Shown here in pieces: positions 16,935 to 24,670 of a stretch of DNA of 49,645 nt. The DNA lies in assembly GCF_028688855.1 (NCBI RefSeq), contig NZ_JAQTXI010000024.1, forward strand, positions 1-49,645. The letters are read 5' to 3'. How positions within the stretch are numbered: the stretch's first letter is position 1; the number at the start of each line of letters is the position of its first letter. This DNA comes from Neomegalonema sp. (GTDB lineage: Bacteria; Pseudomonadota; Alphaproteobacteria; Rhodobacterales; Rhodobacteraceae). A program made the translations under genes and the position numbers. The notes under the pieces are model-generated. The model did no database searches and was not told the origin of the DNA. It worked only from the letters and a program-made list of their open reading frames with translations.

Positions 16935-17666
16935 ATGTGGCGAGCTCTGGCGAATCCGAATCGGTTCATGCGCGTCTCGGGGCTGATCCTGCCCTGGGCG
17001 TTCCTTCTGGCGACGGCGCTGTTCGCCGTGGGCCTCTACTGGGCGCTCTGGGTCGCGCCGCCCGACTTCAGGCAGGGCGACGGGGCGCGGATCATGTTCG
17101 TCCATGTTCCGGCGGCGGCGCTCTCCATCGGGGTCTACGCCGTGATGGCGGCCGCGAGCGTGACGGCGCTGATCTGGCGGCATCCGGTTTCGGATCTGAC
17201 GGCCAAGTCCTGCGCTCCGGTGGGGGCGGCCTTCACGCTGATCGCGCTGATCACGGGCTCTATCTGGGGCAAGCCCATGTGGGGCGCCTGGTGGGTCTGG
17301 GACGCGCGGCTGACCGCCGAACTGATCCTGCTGTTCTTCTATCTCGGCTACATGGCGCTCTGGAACGCCGTCGAGGACCAGACGACGGCGGCCCGGGCGG
17401 CGGCGATCCTCTGTTGCGTGGGGTCGGTTTCGGCGCTGCTCTCGAAATATTCGGTGAATTTCTGGAACACGCTGCATCAGCCCGCGAGCCTCTCCGTCGA
17501 CAAGGCCGAGCATGTCCATGACGCCTTCTATCTGCCGCTGCTCGTCATGATGGGGGCCTTCTACGCCTATTTCATGGCCTTCCTGCTGCTGGGGGTGCGC
17601 AAGGAGATCCGGGCGCGCCGGATCCGCAATCTGCGGGGGGCTCTGGCCCGGGAGGCGGGCGCATGA
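16935..17666 (+). CDS. ccmC: heme exporter / heme handling protein CcmC
   Basis: The 243-residue integral membrane protein belongs to the CcmC/HemK-like heme handling family. It shows six hydrophobic segments and the tryptophan-rich heme-binding loop WGAWWVWDARLTAELIL near residue 120. Conserved histidines on the periplasmic side appear in FVHVPAAALS and NTLHQPASL. It loads heme onto CcmE during system I cytochrome c maturation. Its stop overlaps the ccmD start (ATGA), indicating translational coupling. The ccmA and ccmB partners are not upstream here. Confidence 0.94.
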   Translation: MWRALANPNRFMRVSGLILPWAFLLATALFAVGLYWALWVAPPDFRQGDGARIMFVHVPAAALSIGVYAVMAAASVTALIWRHPVSDLTAKSCAPVGAAFTLIALITGSIWGKPMWGAWWVWDARLTAELILLFFYLGYMALWNAVEDQTTAARAAAILCCVGSVSALLSKYSVNFWNTLHQPASLSVDKAEHVHDAFYLPLLVMMGAFYAYFMAFLLLGVRKEIRARRIRNLRGALAREAGA

Positions 17667-17887
17667 GCCTTCTGCCCGTCTACGACAAATACGCGCCCTA
17701 CGTCTGGAGCGCCTACGGCCTGACGGCCCTGATCCTGATCGGGCTGGCGCTGTGGCTGGCGCTGGAGGCCCGCCGCGCCGCCCGGACCCTCGCCGAGCTG
17801 GAGGCGAAGCAGGCCCGCAAGACCTCTCCCGCCTCCGCGGCGCCGGGGCCCTCCGCTTCGGCGGCCAGATTGCGCGAGGCGCCATGA
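17663..17887 (+). CDS. ccmD: heme exporter protein CcmD
   Basis: The 74-residue protein has a single membrane helix (about 14-35, VWSAYGLTALILIGLALWLA) followed by a basic cytoplasmic helix (EARRAARTLAELEAK) and a loose Ala/Ser/Pro tail. This is the usual form of CcmD, which keeps holo-CcmE associated with CcmABC. It overlaps ccmC and ccmG by four bases on each side. The C-terminal tail is longer than in many homologues. Confidence 0.9.
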   Translation: MSLLPVYDKYAPYVWSAYGLTALILIGLALWLALEARRAARTLAELEAKQARKTSPASAAPGPSASAARLREAP

Positions 17888-18492
17888 GCGAAACCCCCGA
17901 GGCCTCTCCCTCCCCTCCGCAGACGCCGACGCCTCCGACGGGGCGCGCGCGGCGGCTCTGGCTGAGGTTCCTGCCTCTGGCGGCCTTCGCCTGTCTGGCG
18001 GCGGCCTTCTTCATGGCGCTGATGCGTCCGGCCACCGACGCCTTGCCTTCGCGGCTGATCGGCGTCCCGGCGCCGGCCTTCGCCCTGCCCAGCCTTAAGG
18101 AGGGAGGGGGCGAGATCACGCTGGAGAGCTTCAAGGGCGAGGGCCCGGCTCTGGTGAATTTCTTCGCCTCCTGGTGTCCGCCCTGCCATGCGGAGCATCC
18201 GGAGCTGATGAGGCTGGCGGCTTCGGGCGAGGCGCGGGTCTATGGCGTCTCCTACAAGGACGCTCCGGCCGACACGCTGAATTTCCTGGAGAAGCTCGGC
18301 GATCCCTTCCGCGAGGTGGCGGTGGATCAGCGCGGGCGCACGGCCATCGACTGGGGGGTCTCGGGAGCGCCCGAGAGCTTCGTCCTCAGCCCGGAGGGCG
18401 TGGTGGCCTACAGGCATTTCGGGCCGATCAATCCCGGCGATCTGGACCGGCTGATCCTGCCCGCGCTGCGCAAGGCCGCGCAAGGGCGCTAG
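17884..18492 (+). CDS. ccmG: thiol:disulfide interchange protein CcmG/DsbE
   Basis: The 202-residue protein has a Pro-rich N-terminus, one membrane anchor (about 28-46) and a periplasmic thioredoxin domain. The active site is FFASWCPPCHAEHPEL near residue 95, and the cis-proline loop reads GVSGAPESFVL. It reduces the apocytochrome CxxCH thiols so heme can be attached. Its start overlaps the ccmD stop by four bases, so ccmC-ccmD-ccmG are one operon. Confidence 0.94.
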   Translation: MSETPEASPSPPQTPTPPTGRARRLWLRFLPLAAFACLAAAFFMALMRPATDALPSRLIGVPAPAFALPSLKEGGGEITLESFKGEGPALVNFFASWCPPCHAEHPELMRLAASGEARVYGVSYKDAPADTLNFLEKLGDPFREVAVDQRGRTAIDWGVSGAPESFVLSPEGVVAYRHFGPINPGDLDRLILPALRKAAQGR

Positions 18493-18793
18493 GGCGCCTT
18501 CCAGCGCAGCCGAAGGGCTTCGCGTCGCGCACATGCGGCCACACAAGACGTGGGAGCGTTTGAACGATCCGACATGATCCGGAAAGGCTCTCGAGCCTTC
18601 TGCGGCCGAGGGGTCGGCTCCGGCGCCGCGCAGCCGCGACAAGGCGCCGTGGTCGGTCCGGACGCGATCCGGCGCGACTGGAGGAGGCTCCGGGTTTCCT
18701 TCGGGCCGCTTTCCCCGCGCGGCCTTCCGGGTAGGCTGACGTCCTTCCTGCTCCGCTCCCTGCGCGCCCGCCCCGACGCGTCGGGATGGCGGC
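18493..18793. other. gene-free stretch between ccmG and marR
   Basis: These 301 bases hold no supportable gene. The only clear structure is a near-perfect palindrome, AAGGCTC-TC-GAGCCTT at 18584-18599. It has a 7-bp stem, no T-run, and lies about 90 bases after ccmG and 195 before the end of the convergent marR gene. It could be a weak terminator. Confidence 0.4.
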
Positions 18794-19261
18794 TCAGCGG
18801 CGCGAGTCGGCCAGAATCTTCAGATTGGCGAGGAAGCCCTCGCGCTGATCGACGGGCAGCAGCTCGACGATGCGGCGTTCCGCGTCGACCACCTTGGGGG
18901 CGGCTTCGTCAAGGGTGCGCTGCCCCTCGGCGGTGATGCGCACGGCGTTGGCGCGCTGGTCCTGCTCGGTGCGGCGCGTGATGACGAGGCGACGCTTCGA
19001 GAGCCGGGCGAGCATGTCGGCCAGCGTCGAGCGGTCCACGCCGGTGCGGCGCACGAGTTCCGATTGCGTGACTCCTTCGTTCTGGCTGAGGGCCATGAGC
19101 ACCGCGAACTGACGGGGGGTCAGGTTCTGGGTCCGCAGCGCCTGAGCCGTCATGTCGGCGGCGCGCTGCTGGGCGCGGTGAAGGAGATGGCCCGGCGAGT
19201 CCTCCAGCTGGAAGTCCCCCTCGGCTCCGCCGCCTCCGCGTCTGGTGGATTGTGTCGGCAT
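18794..19261 (-). CDS. MarR-family transcriptional regulator
   Basis: The 155-residue protein has the MarR winged helix at about residues 30-130: LTPRQFAVLMALSQNEGVTQSELVRRTG, then recognition helix DRSTLADMLARLSKRRLV, then the wing with TRRTEQDQRANAVRITAEG. Flanking helices provide dimerisation. The N-terminus is a loose basic/Gly stretch. MarR proteins bind palindromes and are released by small phenolic or oxidant ligands. A 12-bp inverted repeat in its promoter region (19323-19364) is a good candidate for autoregulation. No obvious target operon lies next to it. Confidence 0.92.
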   Translation of the reverse strand: MPTQSTRRGGGGAEGDFQLEDSPGHLLHRAQQRAADMTAQALRTQNLTPRQFAVLMALSQNEGVTQSELVRRTGVDRSTLADMLARLSKRRLVITRRTEQDQRANAVRITAEGQRTLDEAAPKVVDAERRIVELLPVDQREGFLANLKILADSRR

Positions 19262-19322
19262 GTGCGCGTTCCCTTGTCTCGGAGCGCGCTGTCCGGCTTG
19301 ACCGGCTCATAACTTCAAAATT

Positions 19323-19368
19323 AAACGCGCCCTGACAGATTATTAATATATTCAGGGCGCGTTTGCAA
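19323..19368 (-). promoter_or_regulatory. marR promoter with a perfect 12-bp inverted repeat
   Basis: AAACGCGCCCTG (19323-19334) and CAGGGCGCGTTT (19353-19364) are perfect inverted arms around an 18-base AT-rich spacer. Read leftwards, TTGCAA (19368-19363), a 17-base spacer and TAATAA (19345-19340) make a fair promoter whose -10 sits between the arms. The right arm on that strand covers the start point. Alternatively the stem plus the TTTAATTTT that follows on the leftward strand could be the yciB terminator. Confidence 0.5.
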
Positions 19369-19448
19369 TCGGGTCGTCCCATTATGGCATGATGAGGCGA
19401 AAATGCGGCGAGAAATAGTTCCGTATGCCCCGGAAAAGACGCAAGGCC

Positions 19449-20057
19449 TCAGGGCGCCTTGTCCGGGTCGGGCTCGATTCCGTAGCGCTTGAGGACCGGA
19501 TATTGCGCGCCCGCGAAGATCATGGTCAGCGGCAGGATGGCCCAGACCTTGAAGTTCACCCAGGCGCCTTCGGAGAAGCTGCGCCAGACCACTTCGTTCA
19601 GAACCGCCATGGTCAGGAAGAACAGGCCCCAGCGGATGGTGAGCACGCGCCATCCGCGGTCGGTCAGCGAGAAGACTTCGCCGAAGACGCCCTTCAGGAA
19701 GAGCCTGCCCGTCGAGAGCCCGCCGAAGAGCGCCGCCGCGAAGAGCAGATAGACCGCCGTAGGCTTCATCTTCACGAAATCGGGATCCTGAAGCGCCAGC
19801 GTGATTCCGCCGAAGACCCCCACCACCAGAAAGGTGATGAGCGGCGCGGCGGGCACCCGCCCGATCTTGAACCAGTAGGCCGCCACCGCGACCAGCGAGG
19901 CGAAGATCGCGGCTCCCGTGGCCCAGTAGATGTCGCCGAGGTAATAGGCCCCGAAGAAGAGCAGGAGAGGGCCCGCTTCGAGAGCCGCCTTCCACAACGG
20001 GCTCATCTGCGGCGCCTGCCCGGAGGGGGCGACGATTCGAGGCGGGGCTTGATCCAC
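19449..20057 (-). CDS. yciB: inner-membrane-spanning protein YciB / septation protein A
   Basis: The 202-residue protein has five to six membrane segments and the family pattern: LEAGPLLLFFGAYYLGDIYWATG near the start, PTAVYLLFAAALFGG in the middle, NEVVWRSFSEGAWVNFKVW near residue 155. YciB/IspZ is an inner-membrane protein linked to septation and envelope synthesis. The start is GTG, preceded by GGAG with normal spacing; the first internal ATG would remove a harmless N-terminal extension of 17 residues. It lies downstream of ftsY on the same strand, the usual alphaproteobacterial order. Confidence 0.92.
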   Translation of the reverse strand: MDQAPPRIVAPSGQAPQMSPLWKAALEAGPLLLFFGAYYLGDIYWATGAAIFASLVAVAAYWFKIGRVPAAPLITFLVVGVFGGITLALQDPDFVKMKPTAVYLLFAAALFGGLSTGRLFLKGVFGEVFSLTDRGWRVLTIRWGLFFLTMAVLNEVVWRSFSEGAWVNFKVWAILPLTMIFAGAQYPVLKRYGIEPDPDKAP

Positions 20058-20179
20058 GTTGCGATCTCCATGTGGCGCGCCCCGGAGGGCGGCTTGATCC
20101 TTCGAATGGTCCGGCGAATGGTCCGGTCGGGCGCCCTTGCGGGCTCGGGCTCGGGCGCGGGGGCGCCTGCGAGGATGGC

Positions 20180-21100
20180 TCAGAGCGCTTTCGCGCCCGT
20201 CAACGCGCGGGCGAATTCCTGAGCCTCGAAAGGCTGCAGGTCGTCGATGGCCTCGCCGACTCCGATGGCGTGGATGGGCAGGCCGAACTTCTCGGCCAGA
20301 GCCGCCAGCACGCCGCCTTTCGCGGTTCCGTCGAGCTTGGTCATGATTAGCCCGGAGACTTTGGCGATTTTTTGGAAGACCTCGACCTGGCTGAGGGCGT
20401 TTTGTCCCACCGTGGCGTCCAGGACGAGCAGGGTGTTGTGCGGCGCGGTCGGGTCGAGCTTCTGGAGGACGCGCACGATCTTGTCGAGTTCGGCCATGAG
20501 GTCGCCGCGATTCTGGAGCCGTCCCGCCGTGTCGATGAGCAGCACGTCCGCGCCGCGCTCCTGAGCCTCGCGCAGGGCGTCGTAGGCGACGCCCGCGGCG
20601 TCGGCGCCTTCGGCCTTCGCGATCACCGGGACGCCCGCCCTCTGGCCCCAGATCCTGAGCTGTTCGACGGCGGCGGCGCGGAAGGTGTCGGCGGCGGCCA
20701 CCACCACCGATTTCCCCGCGCCCTTCAGCTGCGAGGCCAGCTTGCCGACCGTGGTGGTCTTGCCGCCTCCGTTCACCCCGACGACGAGAATCACCTGAGG
20801 GCGTTTTGCGTAGAGCGGCAGGGGCCGCGCCACGGGGGCCAGGGTCCGGGCGACCTCGGCGGCGAGCAGGCGCTTGACCTCTTCGGCGGGGATGCTCCGG
20901 CCGAAGCGCCCTTCGGCCACGGCGGCGCTGGCGCGCCGGGCGAGGCTCACGCCGAAATCGGCCTGGACGAGCAGGTCTTCGAGCTCCTCCAGCAGGGCGT
21001 CGTCGACCACGCGCTGTTCGACGACGATCGCGTCCACGCCCTGCTCGATCCGGGCGTTGGACTTGAACAGGCGTTCCTTGAGCTTTTCGAAAAACCGCAT
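20180..21100 (-). CDS. ftsY: signal recognition particle receptor FtsY
   Basis: The 306-residue GTPase has an N domain (about 1-95) and a G domain. Its P-loop reads GVNGGGKTTTVGKLA (Gly in place of the usual Val in GVNGVGKTT). ADTFRAAAVEQL, LLIDTAGRLQN and the specificity motif TKLDGTAKGG follow. It receives ribosomes bound by SRP and delivers them to the Sec translocon. The acidic N-terminal A domain of enteric FtsY is missing, as is normal in alphaproteobacteria. About 120 bases separate it from yciB. Confidence 0.96.
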   Translation of the reverse strand: MRFFEKLKERLFKSNARIEQGVDAIVVEQRVVDDALLEELEDLLVQADFGVSLARRASAAVAEGRFGRSIPAEEVKRLLAAEVARTLAPVARPLPLYAKRPQVILVVGVNGGGKTTTVGKLASQLKGAGKSVVVAAADTFRAAAVEQLRIWGQRAGVPVIAKAEGADAAGVAYDALREAQERGADVLLIDTAGRLQNRGDLMAELDKIVRVLQKLDPTAPHNTLLVLDATVGQNALSQVEVFQKIAKVSGLIMTKLDGTAKGGVLAALAEKFGLPIHAIGVGEAIDDLQPFEAQEFARALTGAKAL

Positions 21101-21220
21101 GGGGCCTCGCTGGGAAGATCGGATCTCAGATAAGGCTTCGCGCGGCGCTTGGGAAGCGTCGCGCCGTCGGGAAGCCTGCGTGCGGGAGCGTTCGGGGCGC
21201 GGGAGGCGCTGCGGGGCCCT

Positions 21221-22291
21221 TCAGTCCTCCTCGGCGAGGGGCGGCGAGGCCGCGGCCGGAGGGGCGACGGGAGTCCGGATCGGAGAGCTGGGCGCGGAGA
21301 AGCTGCCCGGCGGACGCGCGGGACGGTTCTTCGGCGGAACGAAGGGCCTGGGCGGCGCTTCCGCCGCGACCGTCCGGGCCTCGGGCGGCGCGGCGGCGGG
21401 GGCGGCGGTCGGCTTGACGGGGTCCGGGCTGGGGGGGGCGGCCTGCGCCTCCGGACGCGAGGCCGCCGCAGGGGAAGGGGCGGCGGCGGGCTGGACGGGA
21501 GAGGGCTGGGCGTCAGGAGGCTCCGCGGCGGGCGGCGGCGCGGAAGGCCGCGGGACCGCCGCCAGCGGCGCCGGAGGCGGCGCGGGCGCGCGCAGGGCCC
21601 CCTGCGGCGCGACGGGCGGGGCGGGCGGAATCAGCGGCGGCTCGAAGGCTTCGTCCGGGTCGATCTCCTCCAGATCCTGCGGCAGGGCCAGCGCGAGGAA
21701 GAGATAGCTCCAGCCCTCGAAGATCATCGAGATCCCCACCGCCAGCCCGAGCAGGCTGAAGAGTCCGAGGATGCGCGTGGCGGCGCCTTCCTCTCCTGCG
21801 GCCTGGGCCAGATCGGCGGGCGAGGTGAAATAGGCGTTCATCAGCCAGAGGCCGAAGCCCAGCGAGATCAGGCCGCTCAGCATCACCCATCCCCAGCCCT
21901 TCTGGGGCCGCGCGGCCATCGCCAGAGCCACCCGCGCGCCGCCGCCGAGCAGGATCATCACGATCAGCAGCGCCGTGAGCGTCAGCACGCCTTCGAGCGG
22001 GTTCCAGACCAGCAGCGCGCCGCCGATCAGCGCGATCAGCCCCGTGACGAAATGCCAGAGCCTCGGCCTCCAGCCGGGGACGTTCAGCGCGTCCCAGAAC
22101 TGCACGGCGCCCTGGACCATCAGCGCCGCGCCGACCACCGCCGTCACGGCCACGCTGGCGAGCACGGGCCAGAAGAGCGCCGCCGTCCCGCCGAGCAGCG
22201 TCAGCAGGCCCAGCGTGATCAGCAGGCCTCTGCGCGGCCGCAGGAGCGCGGAGGCGTCCGACGGCTGTCCGGAGGAGGTGGGATGGGTCAT
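21221..22291 (-). CDS. HdeD/DUF308-family membrane protein with Pro/Ala-rich tail
   Basis: The 356-residue protein has an N-terminal membrane part of about 200 residues with six helices in three DUF308 hairpins (LLITLGLLTLLGGTAALFWP; HFVTGLIALIGGALLVWNPLEG; GLISLGFGLWLM). A disordered tail of about 150 residues follows, very rich in Pro and Ala with few charges. HdeD proteins are linked to acid and stress resistance, but the mechanism is unclear. The start is set at the ATG at 22291, directly before THPTSSGQ; upstream frame sequence is low-complexity arginine-rich. The long tail is unusual for the family and may reach across the cytoplasm or periplasm. Confidence 0.8.
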   Translation of the reverse strand: MTHPTSSGQPSDASALLRPRRGLLITLGLLTLLGGTAALFWPVLASVAVTAVVGAALMVQGAVQFWDALNVPGWRPRLWHFVTGLIALIGGALLVWNPLEGVLTLTALLIVMILLGGGARVALAMAARPQKGWGWVMLSGLISLGFGLWLMNAYFTSPADLAQAAGEEGAATRILGLFSLLGLAVGISMIFEGWSYLFLALALPQDLEEIDPDEAFEPPLIPPAPPVAPQGALRAPAPPPAPLAAVPRPSAPPPAAEPPDAQPSPVQPAAAPSPAAASRPEAQAAPPSPDPVKPTAAPAAAPPEARTVAAEAPPRPFVPPKNRPARPPGSFSAPSSPIRTPVAPPAAASPPLAEED

Positions 22292-22601
22292 GATGAGGAT
22301 CGCCTGTCCAAAGCCTGGGCCGAGACGCGCGTCAAGACGCGCAGGAGGATGCTCCTTCAGGAAAGCATGCGGCGGCGCGGCGGCGCAAGCGGCGAATGCT
22401 CGGGAGGCGGAGGAGCGCCGGAAGCCGCGCCGCAGCCCGCCGAAGGCCCCGCGCCGGGGGCGGAGCGAGCACGGGCTTGTGAAAAACGGGTTTTCCATTT
22501 GAACGAATTTGGCGCTATCTCCGGATGGTCCGGCCGGAGAGGGCTGACGGAATGCGCGGAGCGCGGCGGCCTCCGGAGGCGCGGCGAAAGGGGCCTGAAG
22601 C
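22292..22601. other. divergent intergenic region
   Basis: These 310 bases separate the leftward HdeD-like gene from the rightward DUF1223 gene. No gene is supported. The only AT-richer patch is 22478-22525, with a short AAAAC-GG-GTTTT repeat at 22483-22494. It probably carries the DUF1223 promoter. Confidence 0.4.
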
Positions 22602-23342
22602 ATGGGATTCGTGCGAATCGATCTGGCGGCTGCCGTTCTGGCTCTGGGCTGCGCCGTGGCGGCTCCGGCTTCGGCGGAGATGGTTCTGGTGGAGCTTTTC
22701 ACCAGCCAGGGATGCAGCGCCTGCCCGCCCGCCGACGCCCTGCTCGCCGAACTCAGCGAGAAGGAGGACGTCATCGCCCTGGCCTTCCATGTCGATTACT
22801 GGGACGCCTTCGGCTGGAGCGACCCCTTCGCCTCGCCGGAGTTCTCGCGGCGTCAGGAGGATTACGGCCGCCGTTTCGGCGTGCGGCGCTACACGCCCCA
22901 GATGATCGTGAACGCCTCCGCCGAGATGGTCGGACACGAGCGGCGCGCGGTGGGCAAGGCCGTGCGGGCCGCGATGCGCGACTGGCGGCCTCTGGTGCGG
23001 GTGTCCCTCTCGCCGCCGGGCGAGGGGAGGAAGGGACGCGTCAGCCTCTCCGCCCTGACGGAGGGCGCGCCCGTCGCCTTCGGCGAGGCGACCGTCTGGC
23101 TGGCGGGCTATGATTCCTCGAGCGAGATGCTCGTGGAGGGCGGACAGAACGCCGAACGTCGCCTGTCCTATTGCAACATCGTGCGCGAATGGCGGCCTCT
23201 GGCGGTCTGGAACGGCGAGGCCCCGCTCTCCCTGGAGTTCGAGAGCCCCGAAGGCGACGGCGGATTCGCGGTGATCGTGCAGGAAGGCGGCGTCGGCCGG
23301 ATTCTCGGCGCGGCCCAGACGCGCCATCAGCCCGAACCCTGA
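22602..23342 (+). CDS. DUF1223 exported thioredoxin-fold protein
   Basis: The 246-residue protein has a signal peptide (about 1-25, ending APASA). It continues with the DUF1223 hallmark VELFTSQGCSACPPADALL, a CxxC thioredoxin-like site near residues 38-41. AFHVDYWDAFGWSDPFASPEFS and RRYTPQMIVNA follow, both typical of the family. The C-terminal half is a beta-rich domain. The family is common in alphaproteobacteria and its substrate is unknown; a periplasmic redox role is suggested by CSAC. The gene ends about 60 bases before a convergent tRNA gene. Confidence 0.9.
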   Translation: MGFVRIDLAAAVLALGCAVAAPASAEMVLVELFTSQGCSACPPADALLAELSEKEDVIALAFHVDYWDAFGWSDPFASPEFSRRQEDYGRRFGVRRYTPQMIVNASAEMVGHERRAVGKAVRAAMRDWRPLVRVSLSPPGEGRKGRVSLSALTEGAPVAFGEATVWLAGYDSSSEMLVEGGQNAERRLSYCNIVREWRPLAVWNGEAPLSLEFESPEGDGGFAVIVQEGGVGRILGAAQTRHQPEP

Positions 23343-23403
23343 AGCGGACATGAAAAAGCCCCGCCTTGTCACGGGCCGGGCGCTTCGAAGATCCTGAAAA
23401 CCA

Positions 23404-23479
23404 TGGTGGGCGGTACTGGACTCGAACCAGTGACCCCAGCGGTGTGAACACTGTGCTCTACCAACTGAGCTAACCGCCC
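23404..23479 (-). tRNA. tRNA-Val (anticodon CAC)
   Basis: The leftward strand folds as a full 76-base cloverleaf with an encoded CCA. The acceptor stem is GGGCGGT/ACCGCCC, the D arm GCTC/GAGC, the anticodon stem CAGTG/CGCTG with loop TTCACAC, and the T arm ACTGG-TTCGAGT-CCAGT. The anticodon CAC reads the valine codon GUG. No intron is present. Confidence 0.97.
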
Positions 23480-23624
23480 TCCCGGGTGCCGCGTTGATAG
23501 CGGGGCCGCGACCGGGGGTCAAGGGGGTTTCTCGCGGGAAAGCTCACGGAATCGTCAGAATTCCGCGCGGAGGGCGTCGGCGGCCGCCTTGAGCTCGCCG
23601 TTATCCTCGGCGAGAAGGCGGCCC

Positions 23625-24395
23625 ATGAGCTTCATGAAACGGCGCGTCGCGGCCTTGACGGCGGCTTTGACCCTCGGCCTGGGCGCGATCCCCGGCCTGG
23701 CCCAGACCTCTCCCGGAGGGGATCCGCCTGCGGGCGGCTTCTCCTACGAGTTCCGCGTCTATCTCGGCGGGATTCCGCTCGGGACCCTGACCGCCCGGGG
23801 AGGGAGCGCGGGCGGCGCCTACGCCGCTCAGGGCGAATTCCGCATGGCCTCCCTTCTGGCGATGGTGATCGATTCCGACGCCTCGGCGGAGGCCTCGGGG
23901 CGGATCGGGCCGGAGGGGCGCGCGATTCCCGAACGCTTCTCCTATCGGCTGCGCGACCGCAAGGAGAGCTCGGAGCTGATCCTGAGCTATGATCCGCAAG
24001 GGCGTCCCCTTTCGATCCAGCGCATCCCGGACGCGCCGAAACGGGACAGGGAGCCTGATCCCTCCGAGGTTCCGGACGCCATAGATCCGGCGACGGCCAT
24101 CTATCTGCTGGGGGCGCCGCGGGTCGATCCCTGCGCCTTCGACCATCAGGTCTTCGACGGGCGCAAGCTGCATGGCGTGCGGCTTTCGGGGCCCGCGCGC
24201 CAGGAGCCCGACGGATCCGTGGTCTGCCAGGGCCTTTACGAGCGCCTGAAAGGCTTCAGGGACAAGGACATGACCCCGGAGCGCGCGCGTCACGTCTTTC
24301 AGGCCCGCCTGACCGCCCTGCCGGAAGGCGGGTGGCGTCCGGAGCGGATCTGGGCCGACACGACCTGGGGTCAGGCCTCGGTGCTGAGGCGCTGA
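23625..24395 (+). CDS. DUF3108-family exported protein
   Basis: The 256-residue protein has a signal peptide (MSFMKRRVAALTAALTLGLG, cleavage near AQ-TSPGG). A beta-rich DUF3108-like domain follows: FEYEFRVYLGGIPLG-type start (here FSYEFRVYLGGIPLGTLTA), then FSYRLRDRKESSELILSYDP in the middle, and VDPCAFDHQVFDGRKLHGVR near residue 180. Such proteins are periplasmic and of unknown function. The ATG at 23625 is preferred because GAAGG lies at normal distance; TTG at 23589 is a weaker alternative. Only 25 bases separate its stop from the first of two candidate small RNAs. Confidence 0.85.
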   Translation: MSFMKRRVAALTAALTLGLGAIPGLAQTSPGGDPPAGGFSYEFRVYLGGIPLGTLTARGGSAGGAYAAQGEFRMASLLAMVIDSDASAEASGRIGPEGRAIPERFSYRLRDRKESSELILSYDPQGRPLSIQRIPDAPKRDREPDPSEVPDAIDPATAIYLLGAPRVDPCAFDHQVFDGRKLHGVRLSGPARQEPDGSVVCQGLYERLKGFRDKDMTPERARHVFQARLTALPEGGWRPERIWADTTWGQASVLRR

Positions 24396-24420
24396 GGGCT
24401 CGGGGCGGCGGAGAGGTGCG

Positions 24421-24522
24421 GCTCTGGCGCCGGACTTGCTTTCCTTCGCTCCCGACAGTTTCGCAGTTTGTCTTCGACCCTCGACCTTGCGCCCGGCGTC
24501 TCGCACCGCCGGGCGTTTTTTT
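24421..24522 (+). ncRNA. candidate small RNA, copy 1 of a tandem pair
   Basis: A 67-base block (24421-24487) is repeated without change at 24556-24622. It leads directly into an intrinsic terminator: CGCCCGGCG (24490-24498) pairs with CGCCGGGCG (24507-24515) and is followed by seven T's. The block is pyrimidine-rich in TTTCCTTCGCTCCC, which could pair with ribosome binding sites, and contains a small GACA...TGTC hairpin. No clear promoter precedes it, so it may be released from the 3' UTR of the DUF3108 mRNA 25 bases upstream. The alternative is two tandem terminators with a duplicated leader. Confidence 0.6.
24489..24522 (+). terminator. Rho-independent terminator of small-RNA copy 1
   Basis: A perfect 9-bp GC-rich stem (24490-24498 with 24507-24515) with an 8-base loop is followed by T's at 24516-24522. 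Confidence 0.9.
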
Positions 24523-24555
24523 GCGTCCGGCGCGGGATCGGGCCTGCGGGCGGGA

Positions 24556-24655
24556 GCTCTGGCGCCGGACTTGCTTTCCTTCGCTCCCGACAGTTTCGCA
24601 GTTTGTCTTCGACCCTCGACCTCAAGCCCGGCGCCCGCAGCGCCGGGTTTTTTTT
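24556..24655 (+). ncRNA. candidate small RNA, copy 2 of a tandem pair
   Basis: This is the second copy of the identical 67-base block, offset by 135 bases from the first. It ends in a different but equally strong terminator: CCCGGCGC (24627-24634) pairs with GCGCCGGG (24640-24647), followed by eight T's. The body is conserved while the terminator stems and spacer differ, so the body itself seems to be under selection. It lies just before the end of the convergent terB-like gene at 24671. Confidence 0.6.
24627..24655 (+). terminator. Rho-independent terminator of small-RNA copy 2
   Basis: A perfect 8-bp stem (24627-24634 with 24640-24647) with a CCGCA loop is followed by eight T's at 24648-24655. 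It also separates this transcript from the convergent gene. Confidence 0.9.
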
Positions 24656-24670
24656 GGTCGGGCGCGTCGG

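Noticed and set aside
24371..24625. 84-codon minus-strand frame with a repeated EDKLRNCRERRKASPAPE segment
   Set aside because: The peptide repeat comes from the duplicated RNA block; the frame runs through a terminator, has no ribosome site and stops without a domain.
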